A DNA stretch of 11,438 nt from Anaerolineae bacterium (GCA_026417715.1 JAOACU010000071.1:1-11438), one strand, 5' to 3'; counted from the stretch's first letter, positions 1 through 5,331 are shown. Numbers and translations are program-made. The notes: a model not told the origin generated them from the letters alone.

Positions 1-1181
1 AAACGCGCCGTGCCTGCCGTCGGCATCACGTGGCTGGGTCCGATGATGTAATCGCCGAGTGCTTCGTTCGTCCACTCGCCGATGAACACACCACCCGCGT
101 TCTCCACTTTGCCGATCCAGTTCCAAGGATCGCGCACGAGCAAACACAAGTGTTCGGGTGCGAACGCGTTGGCAAGTTCCATTGCCTCGTCCAAGTTTTT
201 GACAAGGATGATCGCACCTTGCGCGGCGAGCGATTGGGTGATGGTTGTATAGCGCGAGAGATTAGAGATTTGAGACTTGCCCTGAGCGGAGTCGAAGGGT
301 TGGAGATTGTGGGCGACTGCTTGTGCGAGTGATTCGTGATTCGTGATGAGAATACTTGTTGCGAGAACATCGTGTTCCGCTTGCGCGAGCATATCGGCAG
401 CACACCACGCGGGATTTGCCGAATCGTCCGCGATGAGAAGCGTTTCGGTGGGACCGTACAAGCCATCAATGCCGACGACGCCAAACACTTGCCGTTTCGC
501 AATCGTCGTGAACAAACCACCCGCCCCTACGATCTTGTCTACACGCGCGACCGATTCGGTGCCGAACGCGAGCGCGGCGATGCTTTGTGCGCCACCCAAC
601 GCGTACACGCGCGATACGTTTGCGATTTTTGCGGCAGCAAGGATCACCGGCGCGATCTTGGGTGGCGATGCGACGACGATTTCGCGCACGCCCGCGACCT
701 GCGCAGGAATCGCCGCCATCAACAACGATGATGGCAACGGCGCCGTGCCGCCAGGAACGTACACGCCCACACGCGCGAGCGGAGTAATTTTTTGTCCCAA
801 TGCCGATTCGTCATCCCACTCGAGCCACGAGCGCGGTTTTTGTTTTTCGTGGAACGCGCGGATACGCGCCGCCGCAAGTTCAAGCGCGTCGCGCACGCGC
901 GCAGACGTTGCCGCGTACGCCGCCTCTATTTCGTCTTGTGTAACCACGACCGACGATAGCGTAACACCATCGAGTTTGCACGTCCAATCGAACAATGCCG
1001 CATCGCCGCGCGCGCGAACATCCGCGATGATACGCGCGACGGCTTGTTCGGGTGTCAACCGTTCGCCGAATGTTTTTTCGATGCGTTCCAACAGCGCGGG
1101 TGGAATTTCGTCGTCCAACATTCCACGCCGTTGCAAAATTTTCGCGCGTCCCGCTTCCTTGCCAATGATGATTGGTATCAT
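1..1181 (-). CDS. hisD: Histidinol dehydrogenase, 3' end cut by window edge
   Basis: HisD oxidises L-histidinol to L-histidine in two NAD-dependent steps, the last reactions of histidine synthesis, in the cytoplasm. 393 codons are visible; about 40 C-terminal residues, including the last expected zinc-ligand His, lie outside the window. Family landmarks are visible: VGVYVPGG near residue 138, AQAEH with the zinc ligands Q267 and H270, APEH with catalytic E343-H344, and LGDY with D377 followed by SHVMPT. The start at 1181 gives the usual N-terminus. Its SD is poor: an AAGGA touches the ATG and a G run lies a few bases further up. Two oddities stand out. The usual GPGN stretch reads GAGG (about 219-222). 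Residues 295-302 (PFDSAQGK) are encoded by an inserted 24-bp repeat. The gene is the last visible one of the hisZ-hisG-PHP-hisD operon, 81 nt after the PHP gene. Confidence 0.95.
   Translation of the reverse strand, partial: MIPIIIGKEAGRAKILQRRGMLDDEIPPALLERIEKTFGERLTPEQAVARIIADVRARGDAALFDWTCKLDGVTLSSVVVTQDEIEAAYAATSARVRDALELAAARIRAFHEKQKPRSWLEWDDESALGQKITPLARVGVYVPGGTAPLPSSLLMAAIPAQVAGVREIVVASPPKIAPVILAAAKIANVSRVYALGGAQSIAALAFGTESVARVDKIVGAGGLFTTIAKRQVFGVVGIDGLYGPTETLLIADDSANPAWCAADMLAQAEHDVLATSILITNHESLAQAVAHNLQPFDSAQGKSQISNLSRYTTITQSLAAQGAIILVKNLDEAMELANAFAPEHLCLLVRDPWNWIGKVENAGGVFIGEWTNEALGDYIIGPSHVMPTAGTAR
257..308. repeat. 7-bp tandem array inside hisD, split by a 24-bp insert
   Basis: On the plus strand the units AGAGATT (257-263), AGAGATT (264-270), TGAGA+TT (271-275 joined to 300-301) and GGAGATT (302-308) form four 7-bp repeats once 276-299 is removed. 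Bases 276-299 (starting CTTGCCCTGAGC, ending GTCGAAGGG) are exactly 24 bp and add eight codons to hisD (PFDSAQGK on the minus strand) without changing frame. It lies in the variable segment between the AQAEH and LDEA motifs, where HisD tolerates length changes. The nested arrangement is read directly from the sequence; calling the 24-mer a dispersed element is inference. Confidence 0.75.
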
Positions 1182-1194
1182 TCCTTGCCCCCGA

Positions 1195-1269
1195 ATTTTC
1201 GATTGCCGATTGCCAATTGCCGATTTGGGATGCCAAGCAATCGAAAATCGGCAATCGGCAATCTAAAAT
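1195..1269. repeat. Imperfect hairpin of 7-bp units between the PHP gene and hisD
   Basis: Arms 1195-1225 and 1239-1269 are inverted copies of 31 nt with about four mismatches and a 13-nt loop. Each arm is built from 7-bp units of the form GATTNNN or NNNAATC (for example GATTGCC, AATCGGC). The right arm contains the PHP stop codon (1263-1265). The element fills nearly all of the 81-nt spacer. It has no U-tract, so an mRNA-stabilising or processing role is more likely than termination; this is inference. Confidence 0.8.
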
Positions 1270-1940
1270 CTCTTTTTGGCTCGTTCTACCAACGCGCGCG
1301 CGTTCGTCACGAGGGCGGCTTCGATCTCTGCATCGTTCAATCCTGCGCCACGTGCAACCGCGCGCGCGAACGTCTGGTCAATCATATCGCCGGGTGAGTG
1401 CGTATCCGTGTTCACCACCAGCATTGCGCCTGCCGCGCGCGCCATCATTGCGACGTGTCCATTCGTGAGCGAGTGTCCCTTGCGCGCGGAAATTTCGAGT
1501 GCGATGTTGTTTTGTGCGGCAAGGCGCGCTTCTTCAAGTGTGATGAAACCTGGATGCGCCAAAATGTCCACGTCGGGGCATTCCACCGCCGCGCGATCTG
1601 TGCCCGGTTCAACAGGTTCAACGATGCTTTCGCCGTGAACGACGACGAGCGCGGCACCCAGTTCTTTGGCGCGACGCGCCAGCGGCGCGATGCGCGCGGG
1701 CGCCACGTGTGTCAGTTCGACACCGGGAATCACTGTGATCGGAAAATCATTCGCTTGCTCACGCAAAAACTGGTGCAACTGCAAAATGATTTGCTCCAGA
1801 TTCGACGCGTCGGCGTGATCGGTGAGCGCGATGGCGGCGTAACCAAGTTTCACCGCACGATGCACAATCTCGCTCGGCAACAGTTCACCATCGCTGAACA
1901 AGGTGTGGGTGTGTAGGTCAATGCGGCTAGGTTGTGACAT
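1263..1940 (-). CDS. PHP-domain phosphoesterase, candidate histidinol-phosphatase
   Basis: The 225-residue protein is a single PHP (polymerase and histidinol phosphatase) domain. Metal-binding residues appear in the expected order: H10 and H12 in LHTHT, D17, D41-H42 in LTDH, E75 in PGVEL, H102, H129 in ILAHPG, E149, and D179/H181 in NTDTH. Its place between hisG and hisD suggests it dephosphorylates histidinol phosphate, the step just before HisD. No HisB-type or HisJ/HisK-length phosphatase is seen here, so this is inference from context. I chose the ATG at 1940, which has GGAG five nt upstream. An in-frame extension to 1988 would translate the palindromic repeat and is unlikely. Gaps of 69 nt to hisG and 81 nt to hisD are both filled by repeats. 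Other PHP activities cannot be excluded. Confidence 0.85.
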   Translation of the reverse strand: MSQPSRIDLHTHTLFSDGELLPSEIVHRAVKLGYAAIALTDHADASNLEQIILQLHQFLREQANDFPITVIPGVELTHVAPARIAPLARRAKELGAALVVVHGESIVEPVEPGTDRAAVECPDVDILAHPGFITLEEARLAAQNNIALEISARKGHSLTNGHVAMMARAAGAMLVVNTDTHSPGDMIDQTFARAVARGAGLNDAEIEAALVTNARALVERAKKRF

Positions 1941-1956
1941 TCCAACTCCAATTGCA

Positions 1957-2011
1957 GATTTTAGATTGCAGATTTCAGATTGCTTCAATCTGCAATCTGA
2001 AATCTAAAATC
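1957..2011. repeat. Near-perfect hairpin of 7-bp units between hisG and the PHP gene
   Basis: Arms 1957-1982 and 1986-2011 are 26 nt each, inverted, with two mismatches and a 3-nt loop (CTT). The units read GATTTTA, GATTGCA, GATTTCA, then the complementary TGCAATC, TGAAATC, TAAAATC, a clear 7-bp period. The right arm reaches into the hisG stop codon (2010-2012), and the left arm ends 16 nt before the PHP start. It belongs to the same family as the elements at 1195-1269 and 7460-7528. Confidence 0.85.
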
Positions 2012-2633
2012 ATAAATCACGTGCAATGCGTTCAATCAATTCGCGAATCTCACGCGCGCGCAAGGTGTGCGCCGCGCGATTGACGATGAGCGCGGCTTGC
2101 GATTTGAAAATCTCGTCAAGTTCGACTAGCCCATTTTCTCGCAAAGTGCGTCCCGTGTCAACAACATCCACAATCAAATCCGCCAGTCCGACGGTCGGCG
2201 CAAGTTCCACTGAACCGAACACCTGGAGCACTTCGACAGACAAACCGCGCGCGGCAAAGTGTTGTCTAGTCACGCGCGGATACTTGGTGGCGACGCGCAA
2301 GCCCGCCAGCATTTTCCATTCGGCGCTTTGCAGTTCGGGTTTACCTGCAACCACCAAACGACACTTGCCGTAACCGAGCACCAACGGTTCGTACACATTC
2401 GCACCACTTTCGCGCAGCGCGTCTTGTCCAACGATGCCCACATCCGCTGCGCCGTATTCAACGTAAATCGGCACATCCATCGGTTTGGCAAGGATGAACC
2501 GCGCGCCGTTCGATTGGATGACGAGTTTGCGCGATTCGCGCACCGCGCTCACATCGTAACCGAGTGTAGTAAGCAATTCAAGCGAAGGTTCAAGTAAACG
2601 ACCTTTGGCGAGTGCGATTGTTAGGGATGACAT
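2010..2633 (-). CDS. hisG: ATP phosphoribosyltransferase catalytic subunit, short form
   Basis: HisG joins ATP and PRPP to give phosphoribosyl-ATP, the first committed and feedback-controlled step of histidine synthesis. The 207-residue length is that of the short form, which lacks the C-terminal regulatory domain and needs HisZ. Visible landmarks are LTIALAKGRL at the N-terminus, YGAADVGIVGQD (60-71), and the PRPP-binding loop around DLIVDVVDTGRTLREN (152-167). The start at 2633 shares its A with the hisZ stop (TGATG), a one-base overlap implying translational coupling and near-equal subunit amounts. An upstream in-frame start at 2663 lies inside hisZ and would add ten residues that do not look like HisG. 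Confidence 0.96.
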   Translation of the reverse strand: MSSLTIALAKGRLLEPSLELLTTLGYDVSAVRESRKLVIQSNGARFILAKPMDVPIYVEYGAADVGIVGQDALRESGANVYEPLVLGYGKCRLVVAGKPELQSAEWKMLAGLRVATKYPRVTRQHFAARGLSVEVLQVFGSVELAPTVGLADLIVDVVDTGRTLRENGLVELDEIFKSQAALIVNRAAHTLRAREIRELIERIARDL

Positions 2634-3793
2634 CACAGTTTCTCCACACGTCCATCGCGCCACCAGATTTCGCGCGCGCCGCGCACACGCGCGTACGCGC
2701 GCAGCGCATCGTCATCACGCGGCAACACGTCCACCTCAACGATGCGACCATTCGCGCGCGCCTCTTGCACGCGCGCATCGTACACTTGCGCAATCACTTC
2801 GGGCGCAATGTGGGCGCGCGCGCGATGAACCATCATCACGCGCTCGACGCCAATCGCAAAACCGACAGCGGGGATGGAGGGACCAAAATGCGCAATGAGG
2901 TTGTCGTATCGTCCGCCGCTGGCTACTGCAAAACCAAGCCCCTGCACAAACCCCTCAAACAGGATACCTGTGTAGTACTGCATTCCGCGCGTTTCCGCCA
3001 AATCGAGCGTGACAAAATCCGCTAAACCGTACTGCGCCAGTCGCGCCATCACTGCGCGCAATCGCTCGACGGCTGCACGCGCATCGTCGTTCACACCCAG
3101 CGCGCGATCAAGCGCGTCGTTGCCCCAGAGCGTCGGCAGTTGCGCCAGCGCGTCGCGATGCATCGCATCGAGATTCAGACGCGCAAGGAGTTGCGCGAGC
3201 GCAGGCGCGTTCTTACGACGAATCGCTTCGTGCACTGCCGCTTGGTCTGTCGCGTTCAAGTCGAGATCGCGCAAGATCGCTTGCAAGTACGCCGTGTTGC
3301 CTAGCGTGAAGCGAAAATCGGTGATGCCGAGCGCGCGCAACGCGGTCATTGCGAGTGCGATTACTTCGGCATCAGCATCGGCGGTGTCGGCACCGATGAG
3401 TTCAACACCCGCTTGTGTAAACTCGCGCCGCACGCCCGCCTGCGGCTCGATGTAACGAAACACCGAGCCGATGTAGAAAAAACGCAGGGGCATTGCGCGG
3501 TCAAACAGTTTGGTACCGACGATGCGCGCAATCGGAATCGTAAAATCGGCGCGCAAGGCAAGCGTGCGCCCATCGCGATCAAAGAAACGATACATTTCTT
3601 CGCGCAGTTGCGGACCCGCCTCGGCGGCAAGCGATTCGTAGTATTCGAACATCGGCGGGATGATTTCGGAATAGCCCCAACGCGTGAACGTATCGGCAAG
3701 TGCGCGTTCCACCGCGCGTTTGCGCGCGGCATCGTTGAAGAACAAGTCAGCAACGCCATCGGGCAGTTGTTTATCGAGTTGAACAGCGAACAT
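2633..3793 (-). CDS. hisZ: ATP phosphoribosyltransferase regulatory subunit
   Basis: HisZ is a histidyl-tRNA synthetase paralogue that binds short-form HisG and is needed for its activity and histidine feedback. The 386 residues match the class II synthetase core: LRADFTIPIAR (80-90), motif 2 region with FRYIEPQAGVRREFTQAGVE (112-131), RGMQYYTG (269-276), SGGRYDNL (292-299) and motif 3 GFAIGVERV (311-319). A full HisS anticodon-binding domain is absent; only about 65 residues follow motif 3. Length and the hisG neighbour argue against HisS. The ATG at 3793 has an AAGGA ten nt upstream, and this SD sits in a short 7-bp repeat (3801-3814). The gene is first in the operon, directly downstream of the His-codon leader and terminator. 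Confidence 0.94.
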   Translation of the reverse strand: MFAVQLDKQLPDGVADLFFNDAARKRAVERALADTFTRWGYSEIIPPMFEYYESLAAEAGPQLREEMYRFFDRDGRTLALRADFTIPIARIVGTKLFDRAMPLRFFYIGSVFRYIEPQAGVRREFTQAGVELIGADTADADAEVIALAMTALRALGITDFRFTLGNTAYLQAILRDLDLNATDQAAVHEAIRRKNAPALAQLLARLNLDAMHRDALAQLPTLWGNDALDRALGVNDDARAAVERLRAVMARLAQYGLADFVTLDLAETRGMQYYTGILFEGFVQGLGFAVASGGRYDNLIAHFGPSIPAVGFAIGVERVMMVHRARAHIAPEVIAQVYDARVQEARANGRIVEVDVLPRDDDALRAYARVRGAREIWWRDGRVEKL

Positions 3794-3800
3794 CTATCTT

Positions 3801-3814
3801 TCGTCCTTCGTCTT
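3801..3814. repeat. 7-bp repeat carrying the hisZ ribosome-binding site
   Basis: Plus-strand units TCGTCCT (3801-3807) and TCGTCTT (3808-3814), with looser copies on each side, give GACGAAGGACGA on the minus strand. The AAGGA used by hisZ lies in it. The same unit recurs at 7539-7559, so hisZ translation seems to rely on repeat-derived sequence. Confidence 0.6.
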
Positions 3815-3820
3815 CCGACC

Positions 3821-3860
3821 TAAAAACAAAAAGACAAGTCGCGAAATGGACTTGTCTTTT
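3821..3860 (-). terminator. Intrinsic terminator in the his leader (attenuator)
   Basis: Read on the minus strand, AAAAGACAAGTC (3860-3849) and GACTTGTCTTTT (3840-3829) form a perfect 12-bp stem with an 8-nt loop, followed by a T-rich run (3828-3822) interrupted once by G. It lies 27 nt before the hisZ start and downstream of a promoter and a His-rich leader peptide. It could also stop readthrough from the gene upstream, which has no terminator of its own before the his promoter. Confidence 0.88.
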
Positions 3861-3919
3861 GGGTGAGTCGGTACGCGCGCGCCAACACGGCGAGAACGAT
3901 TACCGTCTCACCCTGTTGG
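3861..3919 (-). promoter_or_regulatory. Mutually exclusive leader helices of the his attenuator
   Basis: Two long pairings compete for the same segment. Helix X joins CCAACAGGGTGAGA (3919-3906) to TCTCGCCGTGTTGG (3895-3882), 14 positions with one mismatch and one G-U. Helix Y joins GGGTGAGACGGTA (3913-3901) to TACCGACTCACCC (3873-3861), 13 positions with one mismatch. A ribosome at the leader stop codon would cover the shared segment. A ribosome stalled at the His codons would hide only its 5' end and favour Y. Y ends exactly where the terminator stem begins. How Y would prevent termination is not obvious by eye. Confidence 0.7.
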
Positions 3920-3956
3920 TATGATGATGCTTGCGCGTGCAAGTTTGATTCAACAT
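3900..3956 (-). CDS. hisL: Histidine operon leader peptide
   Basis: This 18-codon reading frame encodes MLNQTCTRKHHHTNRVRR and ends in TAA. Codons 10-12 are three consecutive CAT His codons (3929-3921). The peptide would have no function of its own: slow decoding at the His codons when charged His-tRNA is scarce would change folding of the RNA downstream. No SD precedes it. The ATG starts only nine nt after the -10 hexamer, so the mRNA is expected to begin at or within a few nt of the start codon (leaderless). A small hairpin, CTTGC and GCAAG around ACGC (3943-3930), lies within the frame. His leaders with runs of His codons are established in enterobacteria; applying the model here is inference. 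The symbol follows function, not sequence identity. Confidence 0.8.
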   Translation of the reverse strand: MLNQTCTRKHHHTNRVRR

Positions 3957-3965
3957 TTGGTTGTG

Positions 3966-3993
3966 ATTATATGCAAAACGAATGGATTGTCAA
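3966..3993 (-). promoter_or_regulatory. Consensus sigma70-type promoter of the his operon
   Basis: On the minus strand TTGACA (3993-3988) and TATAAT (3971-3966) match both consensus hexamers exactly, with a 16-nt spacer. Transcription should start near 3959-3956, at or just before the leader-peptide ATG. The -35 box overlaps the TGA stop (3992-3990) of the upstream gene. Confidence 0.88.
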
Positions 3994-4835
3994 CGCGCGG
4001 TTTTGTACAAACCGATGCTGAATCCAATCGCAACGAACGCAAGTATCACTACACCAACGAAAACCGGTAGATTGTCCGATTCGGTACGCGCGTGGAACGA
4101 CGAAAGTGTGACGGCAGTGGGTTTGGTCAAAAAGCATTTCCAAGCATTCCCGACGTTTTGGCAGGCAATCCCGTAAACCACATCGTCTTTGGGGGCTGAT
4201 GCAGGACCTTCGGGATACGAACCAAAATTCAAAAAGAGCGTTTCGCCAACGCTGGGTTCACCGCCAACTAGTCCCCAAGGAATGAACAATTCAACCGCCG
4301 TATCGTACTTACCACATCCTTCTCCACTGCAATCGGGTACTTGTCTCCGAATATCTACAAAAGGGTCTATCCACGTTGTTCCAGAGCCCGCCTGAGCATC
4401 ACGACACTCGGCACCAGTGCATATATCTTTTTGTTCCTTACAGGAGGGGTCGGCGCAAACTTTGATATTCAAACTTGACAACGGCACAAAACCTTGCTTG
4501 CCCTGCGCAGTGGTATAGATGCGATAGTACTCCTTGTTCGGTGCTTGCAAAGTTATGCCTGCAGTTACTTCTTGCCCTTTAATAAAGAACGTATCATCCC
4601 AGGTCTTGAGCACGTACAAGCCCTTGCTATCGGCGTGTGCCCGAAACTCATTGATGTCCGCGCGCGAAGGTTTTTGTTCGTCATCAGGACCACCATAGTC
4701 CACCGCTGACTCTTTACCAAGCCAATCATCGAAATTGCCGTCAATCACAATGTCTTGAGCAAACACTGTGGACACGGCTATTGCCACCAAGAGCCCAGCA
4801 AGTAGAAAGGGATAAACCATCCGTGTAAGTTGCAT
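3990..4835 (-). CDS. Exported, membrane-anchored CBM9/DOMON-like protein
   Basis: I do not recognise a named gene. The 281-residue protein has an N-terminal signal peptide (1-27: R5, a hydrophobic stretch 8-24, likely cleavage after VFA). A beta-rich ectodomain opens with DIVIDGNFDDW (28-38), a pattern common in CBM9-like and DOMON-like sandwiches of secreted and redox proteins. One membrane helix (about 257-276) and a short basic tail follow. Eight Cys (127, 132, 139, 144, 169, 174, 225, 234) suggest disulfides in the exposed domain. Ligand and function are unknown. The ATG at 4835 has AAGGAG four nt upstream; an in-frame extension to 4994 would read through a terminator and a palindrome and is rejected. 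The gene contains fewer CGCG runs than its neighbours. It stands alone, with a structured leader upstream and the his promoter at its stop. Confidence 0.75.
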   Translation of the reverse strand: MQLTRMVYPFLLAGLLVAIAVSTVFAQDIVIDGNFDDWLGKESAVDYGGPDDEQKPSRADINEFRAHADSKGLYVLKTWDDTFFIKGQEVTAGITLQAPNKEYYRIYTTAQGKQGFVPLSSLNIKVCADPSCKEQKDICTGAECRDAQAGSGTTWIDPFVDIRRQVPDCSGEGCGKYDTAVELFIPWGLVGGEPSVGETLFLNFGSYPEGPASAPKDDVVYGIACQNVGNAWKCFLTKPTAVTLSSFHARTESDNLPVFVGVVILAFVAIGFSIGLYKTAR

Positions 4836-4867
4836 CTTTCTCCTTTCTAAACTGAGGTTATGCAGTT

Positions 4868-4894
4868 GTAGGACAAGTTTGAAACTTGTCCTAC
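4868..4894. repeat. Perfect 13-bp palindrome in the leader of the CBM9-like gene
   Basis: Arms GTAGGACAAGTTT (4868-4880) and AAACTTGTCCTAC (4882-4894) are exact inverted copies around a single G. It lies 33 nt upstream of the 4835 start, so as RNA it would form a tight hairpin just before the SD region. There is no U-tract. It is probably a dispersed palindrome; only one copy is in this window. Confidence 0.8.
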
Positions 4895-4937
4895 GTTCCA
4901 TAACAAATTCTGGTATCTGCGTAAGACGAGTAAACTT

Positions 4938-4977
4938 AAACAAAAACCGACCAGAGACAAGAATGTTTCTGGTCGGT
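4938..4977 (-). terminator. Intrinsic terminator upstream of the CBM9-like gene
   Basis: On the minus strand ACCGACCAGA (4977-4968) pairs perfectly with TCTGGTCGGT (4955-4946) across a 12-nt loop, followed by TTTTGTTT (4945-4938). No coding gene precedes it on this strand for hundreds of bases. It therefore sits within the 5' leader of the 4835 gene, about 100 nt before its start, as an attenuator would. Confidence 0.82.
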
Positions 4978-5029
4978 CTCACCACTCGCTCCACGCAGTT
5001 CTAGGTGACCGGATTGATGACAAACTGCG
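4974..5029 (-). promoter_or_regulatory. Candidate pseudoknot leader overlapping the terminator
   Basis: On the minus strand AACTGCG (5000-4994) pairs with CGCAGTT (5029-5023), a perfect 7-bp stem with a 22-nt loop. Within that loop CGGTCACC (5011-5004) can pair with GGTGAGACCG (4983-4974), eight pairs with a 2-nt bulge, which makes an H-type pseudoknot. The last four bases of the second strand (4977-4974) belong to the terminator's 5' arm, so pseudoknot and terminator should exclude each other. I recognise no known riboswitch class, and chance pairing or a repeat element is possible. Confidence 0.45.
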
Positions 5030-5044
5030 CTTCATCGCTTCCAG

Positions 5045-5075
5045 GGCAAATGTGCTATTTGCCTAAAGTATATCA
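5045..5075 (-). promoter_or_regulatory. Possible extended -10 promoter followed by a 7-bp hairpin
   Basis: TGATATACT (5075-5067, minus) resembles an extended -10 element with no convincing -35 box. A perfect 7-bp stem follows: GGCAAAT (5063-5057) and ATTTGCC (5051-5045) around AGCAC. If used, it would give the 4835 gene a 5' leader of about 225 nt holding the pseudoknot candidate, the terminator and the palindrome at 4868-4894. Confidence 0.4.
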
Positions 5076-5083
5076 CAGTTCAC

Positions 5084-5331
5084 CGCAACCGCGCGTTACG
5101 GTTATGTTACAATTTGATTACGAAGAATAACAACTCACGGTGGGTGTAAAAGTCGGAGTTTAGCGACTAGAAATCGTCGCGATCAAAACCCAAACTCGCC
5201 TTTGCAGGTTACGCTCTTGGGGAAAGAGATTCTAGACCTCCCAGGTCTCGGAGACCTGTGAGGTCTGAACGAACCGTTTACCGTTTTCTGCTTAGGAGCA
5301 GCGGGCTAAATTAAATGAAAGAAACGGGGGC
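5084..5331. other. Intergenic region with hairpins and no gene
   Basis: No credible coding frame is present. A plus-strand TGTTACAAT (5105-5113) looks like an extended -10 without a -35. At 5156-5197 nested complementary segments occur: GAGTTT (5156-5161) with AAACTC (5192-5197), and GCGAC (5163-5167) with GTCGC (5176-5180). They could fold into a hairpin with a large asymmetric internal loop. CTCTT and AAGAG (5214-5228) make a small hairpin. Whether this is an RNA gene or repeat debris cannot be told from one copy. Confidence 0.4.
5234..5266. repeat. Long palindrome of AGACCT/AGGTCT units
   Basis: AGACCTC C CAGGTCTC (5234-5249) and GAGACCTG T GAGGTCT (5251-5266) are inverted around one G: 16-nt arms with a single mismatch. 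Each arm is itself partly palindromic (AGACCT against AGGTCT). It lies about 65 bp upstream of the promoter of the plus-strand gene and has no U-tract. A mobile palindromic element is the likely explanation. Confidence 0.8.

Noticed and set aside
343..1266. Plus-strand open frame of about 307 codons opposite hisD
   Set aside because: It is antisense to a clear HisD, shows no domain-like sequence, and is explained by the GCG/CGC-rich codon use of hisD.
1941..1988. N-terminal extension of the PHP protein
   Set aside because: It would translate the palindromic repeat; the ATG at 1940 has an SD and starts the PHP domain normally.
2633..3793. Histidyl-tRNA synthetase (hisS)
   Set aside because: No full anticodon-binding domain, length 386, and overlap with short hisG indicate HisZ.
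3821..3993. T-box riboswitch upstream of hisZ
   Set aside because: No T-box consensus and no specifier stem were seen; the His-codon leader frame explains the layout better.
4836..4994. 53-residue N-terminal extension of the CBM9-like protein
   Set aside because: It would run through an intrinsic terminator and a perfect palindrome and place the signal peptide internally; 4835 has AAGGAG.
4984..5040. tRNA-like segment
   Set aside because: No acceptor stem, anticodon arm or T-loop in the right spacing; the pairing fits a pseudoknot better.
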